From Bacillota bacterium (GTDB taxonomy: Bacteria > Bacillota > Clostridia > Christensenellales > CAG-138), in contig JAEWMV010000085.1 of the NCBI GenBank assembly GCA_023393045.1, positions 1 to 20,705 of the forward strand: a stretch of 20,705 nt of DNA. The letters are read 5' to 3'. Within the stretch, counting starts at the first letter, position 1; every line of letters starts with the position of its first letter. The notes under the pieces were generated by a model. The model was given only the letters and a program-made list of their open reading frames with translations. It had not been told where the DNA came from and made no database searches. Made by a program: the position numbers and the translations under genes. Positions 14,925-20,705 of the stretch are shown here, one piece after another.

Positions 14925-15956
14925 ATGACCCACTACGCAAACGCCACAACCCAAAAAGAAAACGGCACCGTGCTTGGCGGAAAGCTCATCCGCGAGGGCG
15001 GGCTTGTGGCGTTCCCGACGGAAACGGTGTACGGCCTCGGCGCGAACGGGCTTGACGGGGAGGCGGTGCGCCGCATCTTCGAGGCGAAGGGGCGTCCGGG
15101 CGACAATCCGCTCATCCTGCATGTGGCGAAAAAGAGCGATGTGAAAAAGCTCTGGAGCCGCGTGCCCGAGAGCGCGCGCGTACTAATGGATACCTTTTGG
15201 CCCGGGCCGCTTACGCTTGTGTATCAAAAAAGCTCCCTCGTGCCGGACGAGGTCACGGCGGGTCTTCCCACAGTGGCCGTGAGGATGCCGGACAATAAAA
15301 CCGCGCTCGCCCTCATCCGCGAGGCTGGCGTGCCTATCGCCGCGCCCAGCGCCAACCTTTCCGGAAAACCGAGCCCCACCACCGCGCAGCATGTGCGCGA
15401 GGACATGGAGAATAAGGTCGACCTCATCATAGACGGCGGGCCCTGCCGCTTCGGGCTGGAGTCCACGGTGTTGTCGCTCGTGGGCGAGCCCACGATCCTG
15501 CGTCCCGGCGCGGTCACAAAGGAAATGCTCGAGGCGGCGTGGGGCGGCGTGAAACTCGCGCCCTCCATCCTCTCCCCCATGAAGGAGGGCGAGGTGGCGG
15601 CCTCCCCCGGCATGAAGTACCGCCATTACGCGCCGCAATGCGAGGTCCTCGTCGCCCGGGGCGACGCGCGCGCGGCCGCAGGCAAAATTTGCCGCGAGTA
15701 CGACAGGCGCGCGGGCTTGGGACAAAATGCGGTGATTTTCGCAACCGCGCAAACACAGCCCTTTTACCGCGACCGCCGCTGTGTTATAATAGGCGACAGA
15801 AATGAACCGGCAACCATATGCGCACAGCTTTTCGCAAGGCTTCGTGAATATTCGGATAAAGTGGACGTCGTGCTCGCGGAAGCCCTGCCCGAAGGGGACA
15901 TGGGGCTTGCCTACATGAACAGGCTGCTTCGCGCGGCCGGCTTCAACACGATTTAA
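14925..15956 (+). CDS. tsaC: L-threonylcarbamoyladenylate synthase (Sua5/YwlC type)
   Basis: A 343-residue protein that makes threonylcarbamoyl-AMP from threonine, bicarbonate and ATP, the first step of the universal t6A modification at position 37 of ANN-decoding tRNAs. The YrdC domain covers about residues 10-205: FPTETVYGLGA at 30-40, the KxR motif K55-G-R57 in AKGRPGDNPLILHV, APSANLSGKPSPTT and GLESTVLSL. The linker SPGMKYRHYAP leads into the C-terminal Sua5 domain, so this is the long Sua5 type rather than short TsaC. GGAGG is 4 bases before the ATG at 14925 and only one base before the ATG at 14922, so I prefer 14925. The leader carries the right hairpin of the RAYT element. rpiB starts 11 bases after the stop. 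Confidence 0.93.
   Translation: MTHYANATTQKENGTVLGGKLIREGGLVAFPTETVYGLGANGLDGEAVRRIFEAKGRPGDNPLILHVAKKSDVKKLWSRVPESARVLMDTFWPGPLTLVYQKSSLVPDEVTAGLPTVAVRMPDNKTALALIREAGVPIAAPSANLSGKPSPTTAQHVREDMENKVDLIIDGGPCRFGLESTVLSLVGEPTILRPGAVTKEMLEAAWGGVKLAPSILSPMKEGEVAASPGMKYRHYAPQCEVLVARGDARAAAGKICREYDRRAGLGQNAVIFATAQTQPFYRDRRCVIIGDRNEPATICAQLFARLREYSDKVDVVLAEALPEGDMGLAYMNRLLRAAGFNTI
15782..15790 (+). promoter_or_regulatory. Possible internal promoter within tsaC, driving rpiB
   Basis: TGT-TATAAT is a perfect extended -10 element inside the tsaC reading frame, 177 bases upstream of the rpiB start. The -35 position reads TTTTAC at 17-bp spacing, a poor match. In GC-rich coding sequence a perfect nine-base match is unusual. 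Confidence 0.4.
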
Positions 15957-15967
15957 GGGGGAAGGAT

Positions 15968-16408
15968 ATGAACATCGCAATCGGCAGCGACCACGGCGGC
16001 TTCGGGCTGAAAAAGGAGCTCATCCCTTTTATTGAAAAGCTGGGGCATACCGTTTCGGACTTCGGCTGCAAGGATGAAAGCAGCGTGGATTATCCCGATT
16101 ACGCCATACCCGTCGCAAAGGCGGTCGCGGCCGGGGAATACGCGTGCGGCATACTCATCTGTGGCACGGGCGTTGGCGTTTCTATCAGCGCCAACAAGGT
16201 CAAGGGCGCGCGCTGCGCGCTTTGCGATAACGAGACCACCGCGCGCCTCACGCGCGAGCATAACGACGCGAACATCCTCGCGCTCGGCGGGCGCATCATT
16301 GGAACGGAGGTCGCAAAATCCATCGTGACAATTTTCCTCGCTACAGATTTTTCCGGGGACGAGCGGCACGTCAAGCGCATTTGTAAAATAAGCGAATTTG
16401 AGGCGTAA
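15968..16408 (+). CDS. rpiB: Ribose 5-phosphate isomerase B
   Basis: A 146-residue RpiB, which interconverts ribose 5-phosphate and ribulose 5-phosphate in the pentose phosphate pathway. The phosphate-binding start MNIAIGSDHGG (D8, H9), catalytic cysteine C65 in ILICGTGVGVSI, and H98 in TREHNDANILALGGR are all present at the usual positions. The related LacAB galactose 6-phosphate isomerases usually lack this combination, so the RpiB assignment is firm, although allose 6-phosphate use is not excluded. AAGG lies just before the ATG. The gene follows tsaC by 11 bases and its stop codon lies in the loop of a terminator hairpin. Ribose 5-phosphate made here feeds PRPP, the co-substrate of the downstream Upp. 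Confidence 0.95.
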   Translation: MNIAIGSDHGGFGLKKELIPFIEKLGHTVSDFGCKDESSVDYPDYAIPVAKAVAAGEYACGILICGTGVGVSISANKVKGARCALCDNETTARLTREHNDANILALGGRIIGTEVAKSIVTIFLATDFSGDERHVKRICKISEFEA

Positions 16409-16422
16409 GCCTCTTTATTTTT
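16400..16422 (+). terminator. Short terminator embedding the rpiB stop codon
   Basis: A 5-bp GC stem GAGGC / GCCTC closes a GTAA loop (a GNRA tetraloop in RNA) and is followed by TTTATTTTT. The rpiB TAA is part of the loop. The short stem suggests partial rather than complete termination before upp. Confidence 0.6.
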
Positions 16423-16461
16423 GTAATTTCACGGTATCTCTAATGCCGAAAGGAGTATTTC

Positions 16462-17091
16462 ATGAGCAACGTACACGTCATCAACCATCCCCTCGTGCAG
16501 CATAAGCTGACCTATTTGAGGGACAAGAATACCGGCTCAAAGGAGTTCCGCGAACTGGTGGAGGAGCTGGCGATGCTCCTCACCTACGAAGCCACGCGCG
16601 ACCTCCCCCTCGAGGAAACCCAGGTGGAAACGCCCATCTGCACGGCTACCACCAAGGTGCTCGCGGGCAAAAAGCTCGGCATCATCCCCATACTGCGCGC
16701 GGGCCTTGGCATGGTGGACGGCATGCTCAACCTCATCCCCGTCGCGAGGGTGGGCCACATCGGCCTTTACCGCGATCCCAATACCCTCGCCCCCGTGGAT
16801 TATTACTGCAAGCTCCCGCCGGACATCACGGAGCGGGACATCATCATCGTGGATCCCATGCTCGCCACCGGCGGCTCCGCCGTGGAGGGCATCGGCATCG
16901 TGAAGAAGGCGGGCTGCAAGAACATCAAGCTCGTCAACCTCATCGCCGCGCCCGAGGGCATCGCCGCGGTGCAAAAGGCGCACCCGGACGTAGACATCTT
17001 TGTGGCCGCCATAGACGAGCGCCTCAACTCCCACGGCTACATCGTGCCGGGGCTGGGCGACGCGGGCGACAGATTATTCGGAACGAAATAA
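16462..17091 (+). CDS. upp: Uracil phosphoribosyltransferase
   Basis: A 209-residue Upp, the usual length, converting uracil and PRPP into UMP in pyrimidine salvage. The PRPP-binding loop is D131-PMLATGGS139 within IIIVDPMLATGGSAVEG. The substrate-binding stretch KKLGIIPILRAGLGMVDG and the C-terminal uracil-binding GYIVPGLGDAGDRLFGTK are intact. AAGGAG is 7 bases before the ATG. The gene is 53 bases downstream of rpiB, and the weak hairpin between them may reduce read-through; I find no convincing promoter in the gap. Its own strong terminator follows. In Bacillus, upp also lies downstream of prfA, ywlC and rpiB (ywlF). Confidence 0.97.
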   Translation: MSNVHVINHPLVQHKLTYLRDKNTGSKEFRELVEELAMLLTYEATRDLPLEETQVETPICTATTKVLAGKKLGIIPILRAGLGMVDGMLNLIPVARVGHIGLYRDPNTLAPVDYYCKLPPDITERDIIIVDPMLATGGSAVEGIGIVKKAGCKNIKLVNLIAAPEGIAAVQKAHPDVDIFVAAIDERLNSHGYIVPGLGDAGDRLFGTK

Positions 17092-17108
17092 AGAGCATGC
17101 AAACACAG

Positions 17109-17137
17109 GGGGCTCTCGGTGCGAGAGCCCCTTTTTT
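17109..17137 (+). terminator. Strong Rho-independent terminator after upp
   Basis: A perfect 10-bp stem GGGGCTCTCG / CGAGAGCCCC with a GTG loop is followed immediately by six Ts, 17 bases after the upp stop. It isolates the upstream genes from the AraC-type regulator. Confidence 0.95.
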
Positions 17138-17171
17138 GTGCCGGAGCGCGGCTTTTCGGCAAGAATTGTTA

Positions 17172-17200
17172 AGACAGAGCGCTCCTCTGTCTGCTATATT
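17172..17200 (+). promoter_or_regulatory. Promoter and dyad operator of the AraC-type regulator gene
   Basis: TGC-TATATT at 17192-17200 is an extended -10 element 42 bases upstream of the regulator start. A perfect 8-bp inverted repeat, AGACAGAG (17172-17179) and CTCTGTCT (17185-17192), spaced by 5 bases, fills the region between the -35 and -10 positions and touches the -10 element. It could be an autoregulatory operator. The -35 region is weak (AAGACA). Confidence 0.55.
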
Positions 17201-17241
17201 GAACTTGCAGCTGTATCAACCGGAAGAAAGGAGAACTGGTT

Positions 17242-18090
17242 ATGGCGGGATTCGCGCAGATACGCGAGGCGCTTGCCTACATCGACAGCCATCTTGACGA
17301 GCCGATGAGCATTGAGTCCGTCGCGGCGCAGTATCATTTTTCGCCGTACTATTTTCACCGCGTATTCACCATGATCGTGGGCAAGTCGCTCGCGGCGCAC
17401 ATCCGCGGCAGGCGGCTGCAGCGGGCGTGCCTATGGCTGCACGAGGGAGATCGCTCCGTGCTCGACATCGCGCTTTCCTGCGGCTTCGCCTCGGCGCAGT
17501 CCTTTTCCCGCGCGTTCCAGGCGTCCTTCGGCCTTTCTCCAAGCGAATACCGCAGGCAGGGGCTTGCGCCCGCCGTGACGACGGCGGATGAACTGGTCAT
17601 GCAATTCACAAACAGGCTCAAAGGAGGAATCATCGTGAAACCGAACATCATCAAGCGCGGCGCGCTCGCCATCGCGGGCGCATGCGGCGAGGGGCATAAA
17701 ACGGGCGAGGTCTGGGAGCGCTTTATGGCGCTTTCGGAGGAAAAGCCGCTTACAAACAGGCGCTCCGACAACGGGTACGAGGTGCGCGTTTACGAGAACG
17801 GAAAAAGCACCGTCCATGTGGGCAACGACGTTTCAGGCGGTGCTCTCGACCCCGCGTATACGCTCATGCGGCTGCCCGCCTCGACCTACGCCTCGTTCGA
17901 GGTCTATGTCGCCAGCGGCTATGAAAGCGAAAACAGCGCCATGGACGAATGGCTCGCCGATAACGAGGAGGGCTATACCGAGCGGCTGCTTGGCGGCGCA
18001 CACTATTGCGTTGAATTCTATGACGACCGCTTCAATGGGGAAGAAGCGGGTTCCATCGTGGAGATCTGGGTGCCGGTGGAGAAGAAATGA
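17242..18090 (+). CDS. AraC-type regulator fused to a GyrI-like effector-binding domain
   Basis: A 282-residue transcription factor. The N-terminal AraC/XylS DNA-binding domain holds two helix-turn-helix units: about 22-50 (MSIESVAAQYHFSPYYFHRV) and about 72-105 (SVLDIALSCGFASAQSFSRA, then GLSPSEYRR). A linker (about 106-131) joins the C-terminal GyrI-like small-molecule-binding domain (about 132-282: VKPNIIKRGALAIAG, YEVRVYENG, STYASFEVYV, HYCVEFYDDRF, SIVEIWVPVEKK). This domain order is that of Rob/BltR-like ligand sensors, often linked to drug or stress response. AAGGAG lies 8 bases before the ATG. The gene stands alone between terminators. Ligand and targets are unknown. A strong in-frame ribosome binding site at the domain boundary suggests a second product. 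Confidence 0.9.
   Translation: MAGFAQIREALAYIDSHLDEPMSIESVAAQYHFSPYYFHRVFTMIVGKSLAAHIRGRRLQRACLWLHEGDRSVLDIALSCGFASAQSFSRAFQASFGLSPSEYRRQGLAPAVTTADELVMQFTNRLKGGIIVKPNIIKRGALAIAGACGEGHKTGEVWERFMALSEEKPLTNRRSDNGYEVRVYENGKSTVHVGNDVSGGALDPAYTLMRLPASTYASFEVYVASGYESENSAMDEWLADNEEGYTERLLGGAHYCVEFYDDRFNGEEAGSIVEIWVPVEKK
17620..17637 (+). promoter_or_regulatory. Internal ribosome binding site with in-frame GTG in the AraC-type gene
   Basis: AAAGGAGG (17620-17627) is followed after 7 bases by GTG (17635-17637), which is in frame as codon 132, exactly where the GyrI-like domain begins. Initiation here would give a free 151-residue ligand-binding domain ending at 18090. The same bases encode Lys-Gly-Gly, so chance is possible. 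Confidence 0.45.
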
Positions 18091-18110
18091 GCTTTATGAA
18101 AACGCACGGA

Positions 18111-18140
18111 GGGCGGCGCATTGCGCCGCCCCGCTGTTTT
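18111..18140. terminator. Bidirectional terminator between convergent genes
   Basis: A perfect 9-bp stem GGGCGGCGC / GCGCCGCCC with an ATT loop lies between the convergent AraC-type and DUF362 genes. On the plus strand it is followed by CGCTGTTTTTA and on the minus strand by TCCGTGCGTTTTC, so it can serve both, better on the plus side. Confidence 0.75.
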
Positions 18141-19279
18141 TACCTGTTGAGCAGTTTTGCTATAACCGTCCTGTGCACGCGCATGGCCCCCTTGGGGCAG
18201 AACTCCTGGCAGCAGAAGCAGCGGATGCACTTTGACTTATCGATGATGGGCAGCTTGCGCTTCATCTCGATGGCCTTGGCGGGGCAGAGCTTGGCGCACT
18301 CCGCGCAGCCGACGCAGAGCTTCTTTTCCACGCGCGGCCTACGGCGAAGGAGCATTTTCATAAAAGAGACCGTCACCCCGCGCGTGTTATGCACGGAGGT
18401 AATCTCTCTTCTGGACAAAAGCTCGCAATCCGGTATGGTGAACGCATAGGGGTCGCCGTACACGGCGGCCTTTTGCATGTCGGGATCGACGAGCCCGCGC
18501 GCGGCGGCGCGCTCCATGGTGGGCACGGCCTGCGGTTCCACGCCCAGCACCGCGCAGGCGACGAGATCCGCTTCATAAGGCGAGTGGGAGGCGATGAGGG
18601 CGTGCGCCTTCCTTGGCCTGCCCGAGGTGGGGCCGTTGCCGTCCATGGCGACGACGGCGTCGATGAGCGTGAGGCGCGGCGCGGTATACGCGCACAGGTC
18701 CACGAGCATATCCGCAAACTCCGCGTGGTTGGCGTGGAGGTAATGGTATTCGAGCTTGACGGTGCCGGGTATGGTGCCGTAGAGGTTTTTCACCGCGCCG
18801 GTCATGCCCATCATGCCGTGGGTCTTAAGTTTCGCAAAGTCAATAACCGCGTCCGCGTCCGTGAGCCACCTGGTGCGGGAAAAGCGCTTGGCAACGACGG
18901 CTTCGGGAGAGAGCGCCTCGTACTGCTCGCAGTTGAGGTTGAGCGTCGCCCCCGCCTCGCGCACGCGGTGATACCCCGTGAGCGCGTAGCAGCGCTCCAT
19001 CACGGAGGGCGTGAAAAGCCCCGCGGGGCTGTCCCCCACGGTGACGGATGCGCCGCGCGCGACGAGCATGCGGCAAAGCGACGCGACGGCCGCCGGGTCG
19101 GTGCACACCGCAAATTCCGGCGGCTTGGCCGCGGCGAGGTTGACCTTGACGGCAATCTTCATGCCGGGGATGACCCAGTCAAGCCCGCCGATGGCGTCGA
19201 GCGCCTCCTTGAGCGAAGCGTCGAGCGCGGCGGCGGAATAATCCTCGCAGCGCACAATTGCCGTGTTATACACGCTCAT
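18140..19279 (-). CDS. DUF362 protein with C-terminal 2[4Fe-4S] ferredoxin domain
   Basis: A 379-residue iron-sulfur protein. The N-terminal DUF362 domain (about 1-300) shows KIAVKVNLAAAKPPEFAVCT, VTVGDSPAG, DAVIDFAKLKTHGMMGMTGA VKNLYGTIPG and DAVVAMDGNGPTSG, all characteristic of the family. The C-terminus has two complete CxxCxxCxxxCP motifs: C322, C325, C328, C332 and C351, C354, C357, C361 (C356 is extra), so it should carry two [4Fe-4S] clusters. DUF362 proteins of anaerobes are presumed redox enzymes or electron carriers, but the reaction is not known. No signal peptide is seen. Its start overlaps the typA stop by one base (TAATG) and has only a distant AAGAAGG, so translation is probably coupled to typA. 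Confidence 0.9.
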   Translation of the reverse strand: MSVYNTAIVRCEDYSAAALDASLKEALDAIGGLDWVIPGMKIAVKVNLAAAKPPEFAVCTDPAAVASLCRMLVARGASVTVGDSPAGLFTPSVMERCYALTGYHRVREAGATLNLNCEQYEALSPEAVVAKRFSRTRWLTDADAVIDFAKLKTHGMMGMTGAVKNLYGTIPGTVKLEYHYLHANHAEFADMLVDLCAYTAPRLTLIDAVVAMDGNGPTSGRPRKAHALIASHSPYEADLVACAVLGVEPQAVPTMERAAARGLVDPDMQKAAVYGDPYAFTIPDCELLSRREITSVHNTRGVTVSFMKMLLRRRPRVEKKLCVGCAECAKLCPAKAIEMKRKLPIIDKSKCIRCFCCQEFCPKGAMRVHRTVIAKLLNR

Positions 19280-20705
19280 TACGCGTTACGCGCGGCCTTC
19301 TTGAGCCGCATCTCCTTCCGAAGGATTCGCTTTCGCATCCTGACATTTTTCGGCGTGACCTCGACTAATTCGTCGTCCGCGATGAACTCCAGGCATTGCT
19401 CGAGGGAAAGTATCGTCGGCGGGGTGAGGCGAAGCGCCTCGTCCGAGCCGGACGCGCGCATGTTGGTGATGTGCTTCTTCTTGCACACGTTCACCACGAT
19501 ATCCTCCCCGCGGGAGCATTCGCCCACGACCTCCCCTTCGTACACGGGGATGCCCGGGCCGATGAAAAGCTTGCCGCGCTCCTGCGTGTTGAAGAGGCCG
19601 TAGCTCGAGGATTCCCCCGTTTCGCTGCAGATGAGGGAGCCGTGGTCGCGTTCCTCAATGTCCCCTTTATAGGACTCGTAGCCGTGGAAAATGTGGCTCA
19701 TAACGCCGTTGCCGCGCGTGTCGGTCAAAAGCTCGCTGCGGTATCCCATGAGGCCGCGCGCCGGGATGTTGAACATCAGCCGCACGCTGCCCTCGGTTTC
19801 CGCGTGCATGTCGACCATTTCCGCCTTGCGCGAGCCGATTTTTTCCATGACCGCGCCCACATATTCGCCCGGCACGTCGATGGTGAGCTCCTCGATAGGT
19901 TCGAGCAGTTCCCCGTTCTCCCCCTGATGGAAAATGACCTTGGGACGCGAGACCGCGAATTCATAACCCTGCCTGCGCATCTGCTCGATGAGGATGGAAA
20001 GATGCAGCTCGCCGCGGCCGGAAACCTTAAAGGTGTCGGTCGAATCCGTTTCCTCCACGCGCATGGAGACGTTGGTCTCCACCTCCTTCATGAGCCTGTC
20101 GCGCAGGTTCCTCGAGGTGACGTATTTGCCTTCCTTGCCGGCAAAGGGCGAATCGTTGACGATGAACATCATCGAAACCGTGGGCTCATCGATATGTACG
20201 AAAGGCATGGGCTCGATATGCTCCGGGTCGCAGGCGGTCTCGCCCACGGCAAGCCCGGTGACGCCCGCCACGGCGACGATGTCCCCCGCGTACGCCTCGT
20301 CCACCTCCACGCGCTTCAATCCCTCAAAGCGGTAGAGCCGCGTGAGCTTTACGACGCGCACATTGTCCTCCTGCCCGCCGCAGAGCGCCACCATTTCCCC
20401 GCAGCGCGCCGTGCCGCGCTCTATGCGGCCGATGCCGATGCGGCCCACGTACTCGTCGTAATCGATGGTGGAAAAGAGGATCTGCAAAGGCTTGTCCGGC
20501 TCGCATTCCGGCGCGGGGATGGCTGTGAGTACGGTTTCAAAGAGCGCGCTCATGTCCGGCCCCAGCTCGTCCGGCGCGAAACCCGAGGTGCCCTCTCTGG
20601 CGGAGGCGTACACCACGGGGAAGTCCAATTGTTCCGCGCTCGCTCCAAGCTCCATGAAAAGCTCCAGCGCCTCGTCCACAACCTCCAGCGGGCGCGCGCC
20701 GGGTC
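19279..20705 (-). CDS. typA: Ribosome-associated GTPase TypA/BipA (5' end outside window)
   Basis: The last 475 codons of TypA, a translation-factor GTPase that binds the 70S ribosome and helps ribosome assembly and stress or cold adaptation. The full protein is usually about 605-615 residues, so roughly 135 residues with the G1-G3 motifs are missing beyond the edge. The frame enters at PGARPLEVVDEALELF, just after the expected G4 NKID motif; a GTG at 20677-20679 is internal and not a start. Later marks are DFPVVYASAREG, GRIGIGRIERG, the EF-G-like GRGELHLSILIEQMRRQGYE segment, the TypA-specific RGLMGYRSELLTDTRGNGVM, and the C-terminal domain VGECSRGEDIVVNVCKKKH with LEFIADDELVEVTPKNVRMRKR. 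It is upstream of and overlaps the DUF362 gene by one base. Confidence 0.96.
   Translation of the reverse strand, partial: PGARPLEVVDEALELFMELGASAEQLDFPVVYASAREGTSGFAPDELGPDMSALFETVLTAIPAPECEPDKPLQILFSTIDYDEYVGRIGIGRIERGTARCGEMVALCGGQEDNVRVVKLTRLYRFEGLKRVEVDEAYAGDIVAVAGVTGLAVGETACDPEHIEPMPFVHIDEPTVSMMFIVNDSPFAGKEGKYVTSRNLRDRLMKEVETNVSMRVEETDSTDTFKVSGRGELHLSILIEQMRRQGYEFAVSRPKVIFHQGENGELLEPIEELTIDVPGEYVGAVMEKIGSRKAEMVDMHAETEGSVRLMFNIPARGLMGYRSELLTDTRGNGVMSHIFHGYESYKGDIEERDHGSLICSETGESSSYGLFNTQERGKLFIGPGIPVYEGEVVGECSRGEDIVVNVCKKKHITNMRASGSDEALRLTPPTILSLEQCLEFIADDELVEVTPKNVRMRKRILRKEMRLKKAARNA

Noticed and set aside
18389..19603. Long plus-strand open frame opposite the DUF362 and typA genes
   Set aside because: It is rich in Arg, His and Gly with no recognisable domain and lies antisense to two clear genes; GC-rich coding DNA routinely leaves such open frames.
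20324..20679. Start of typA at the GTG near 20679
   Set aside because: The frame stays open to the window edge with residues typical of internal TypA sequence (PGARPLEVVDE), so the gene is simply cut by the edge.

Overview
The window looks like a chromosomal segment from a GC-rich member of the Clostridia (Bacillota). The evidence is an AddAB-type recombination nuclease instead of RecBCD, the gene neighbourhood prmC / prfA / tsaC (ywlC) / rpiB / upp known from Gram-positive genomes, AGGAG-type ribosome binding sites, and a small protein ending in a Gram-positive-like cell-wall sorting signal. Christensenellales- or Oscillospirales-like lineages would fit, but that is inference. I see no tRNA, rRNA, CRISPR or phage genes.

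Layout. (1) 1-3007, minus strand: an accessory envelope cluster. In reading order it holds a 98-residue secreted protein with an IPYTG-type sorting tail, a sugar-nucleotidyltransferase-like enzyme, a membrane-anchored DUF6273 protein, and a serine hydrolase cut by the window edge. (2) 3008-3232: a divergent control region with an extended -10 promoter on each strand and several dyads. (3) 3233-13803, plus strand: a tightly overlapped run thpR-addB-addA-prmC-capA-prfA in which every junction overlaps. It joins RNA-end processing, double-strand-break repair, a CapA-like lipoprotein and release-factor function. (4) 13798-14882: a repeat-rich island with a REP-associated tyrosine transposase (RAYT) bracketed by two 78-bp imperfect hairpins that are inverted copies of each other. 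It sits between prfA and tsaC, genes that are close neighbours in related genomes. (5) 14925-17137: tsaC (threonylcarbamoyl-AMP synthase), rpiB and upp, ending in a strong terminator. (6) 17172-18090: an AraC-type regulator fused to a GyrI-like ligand-binding domain, with a strong in-frame internal ribosome binding site at the domain boundary. (7) 18111-20705: a bidirectional terminator, then on the minus strand a DUF362/ferredoxin protein overlapped by one base with the 3' part of typA (bipA).

The most noteworthy items are the RAYT island with its nested perfect inverted repeats, the 7-bp tandem repeat that carries the prfA stop codon, the possible nested gene inside the AraC regulator, the small IPYTG protein, and the recurring TGnTATAAT promoters without a clear -35 box.
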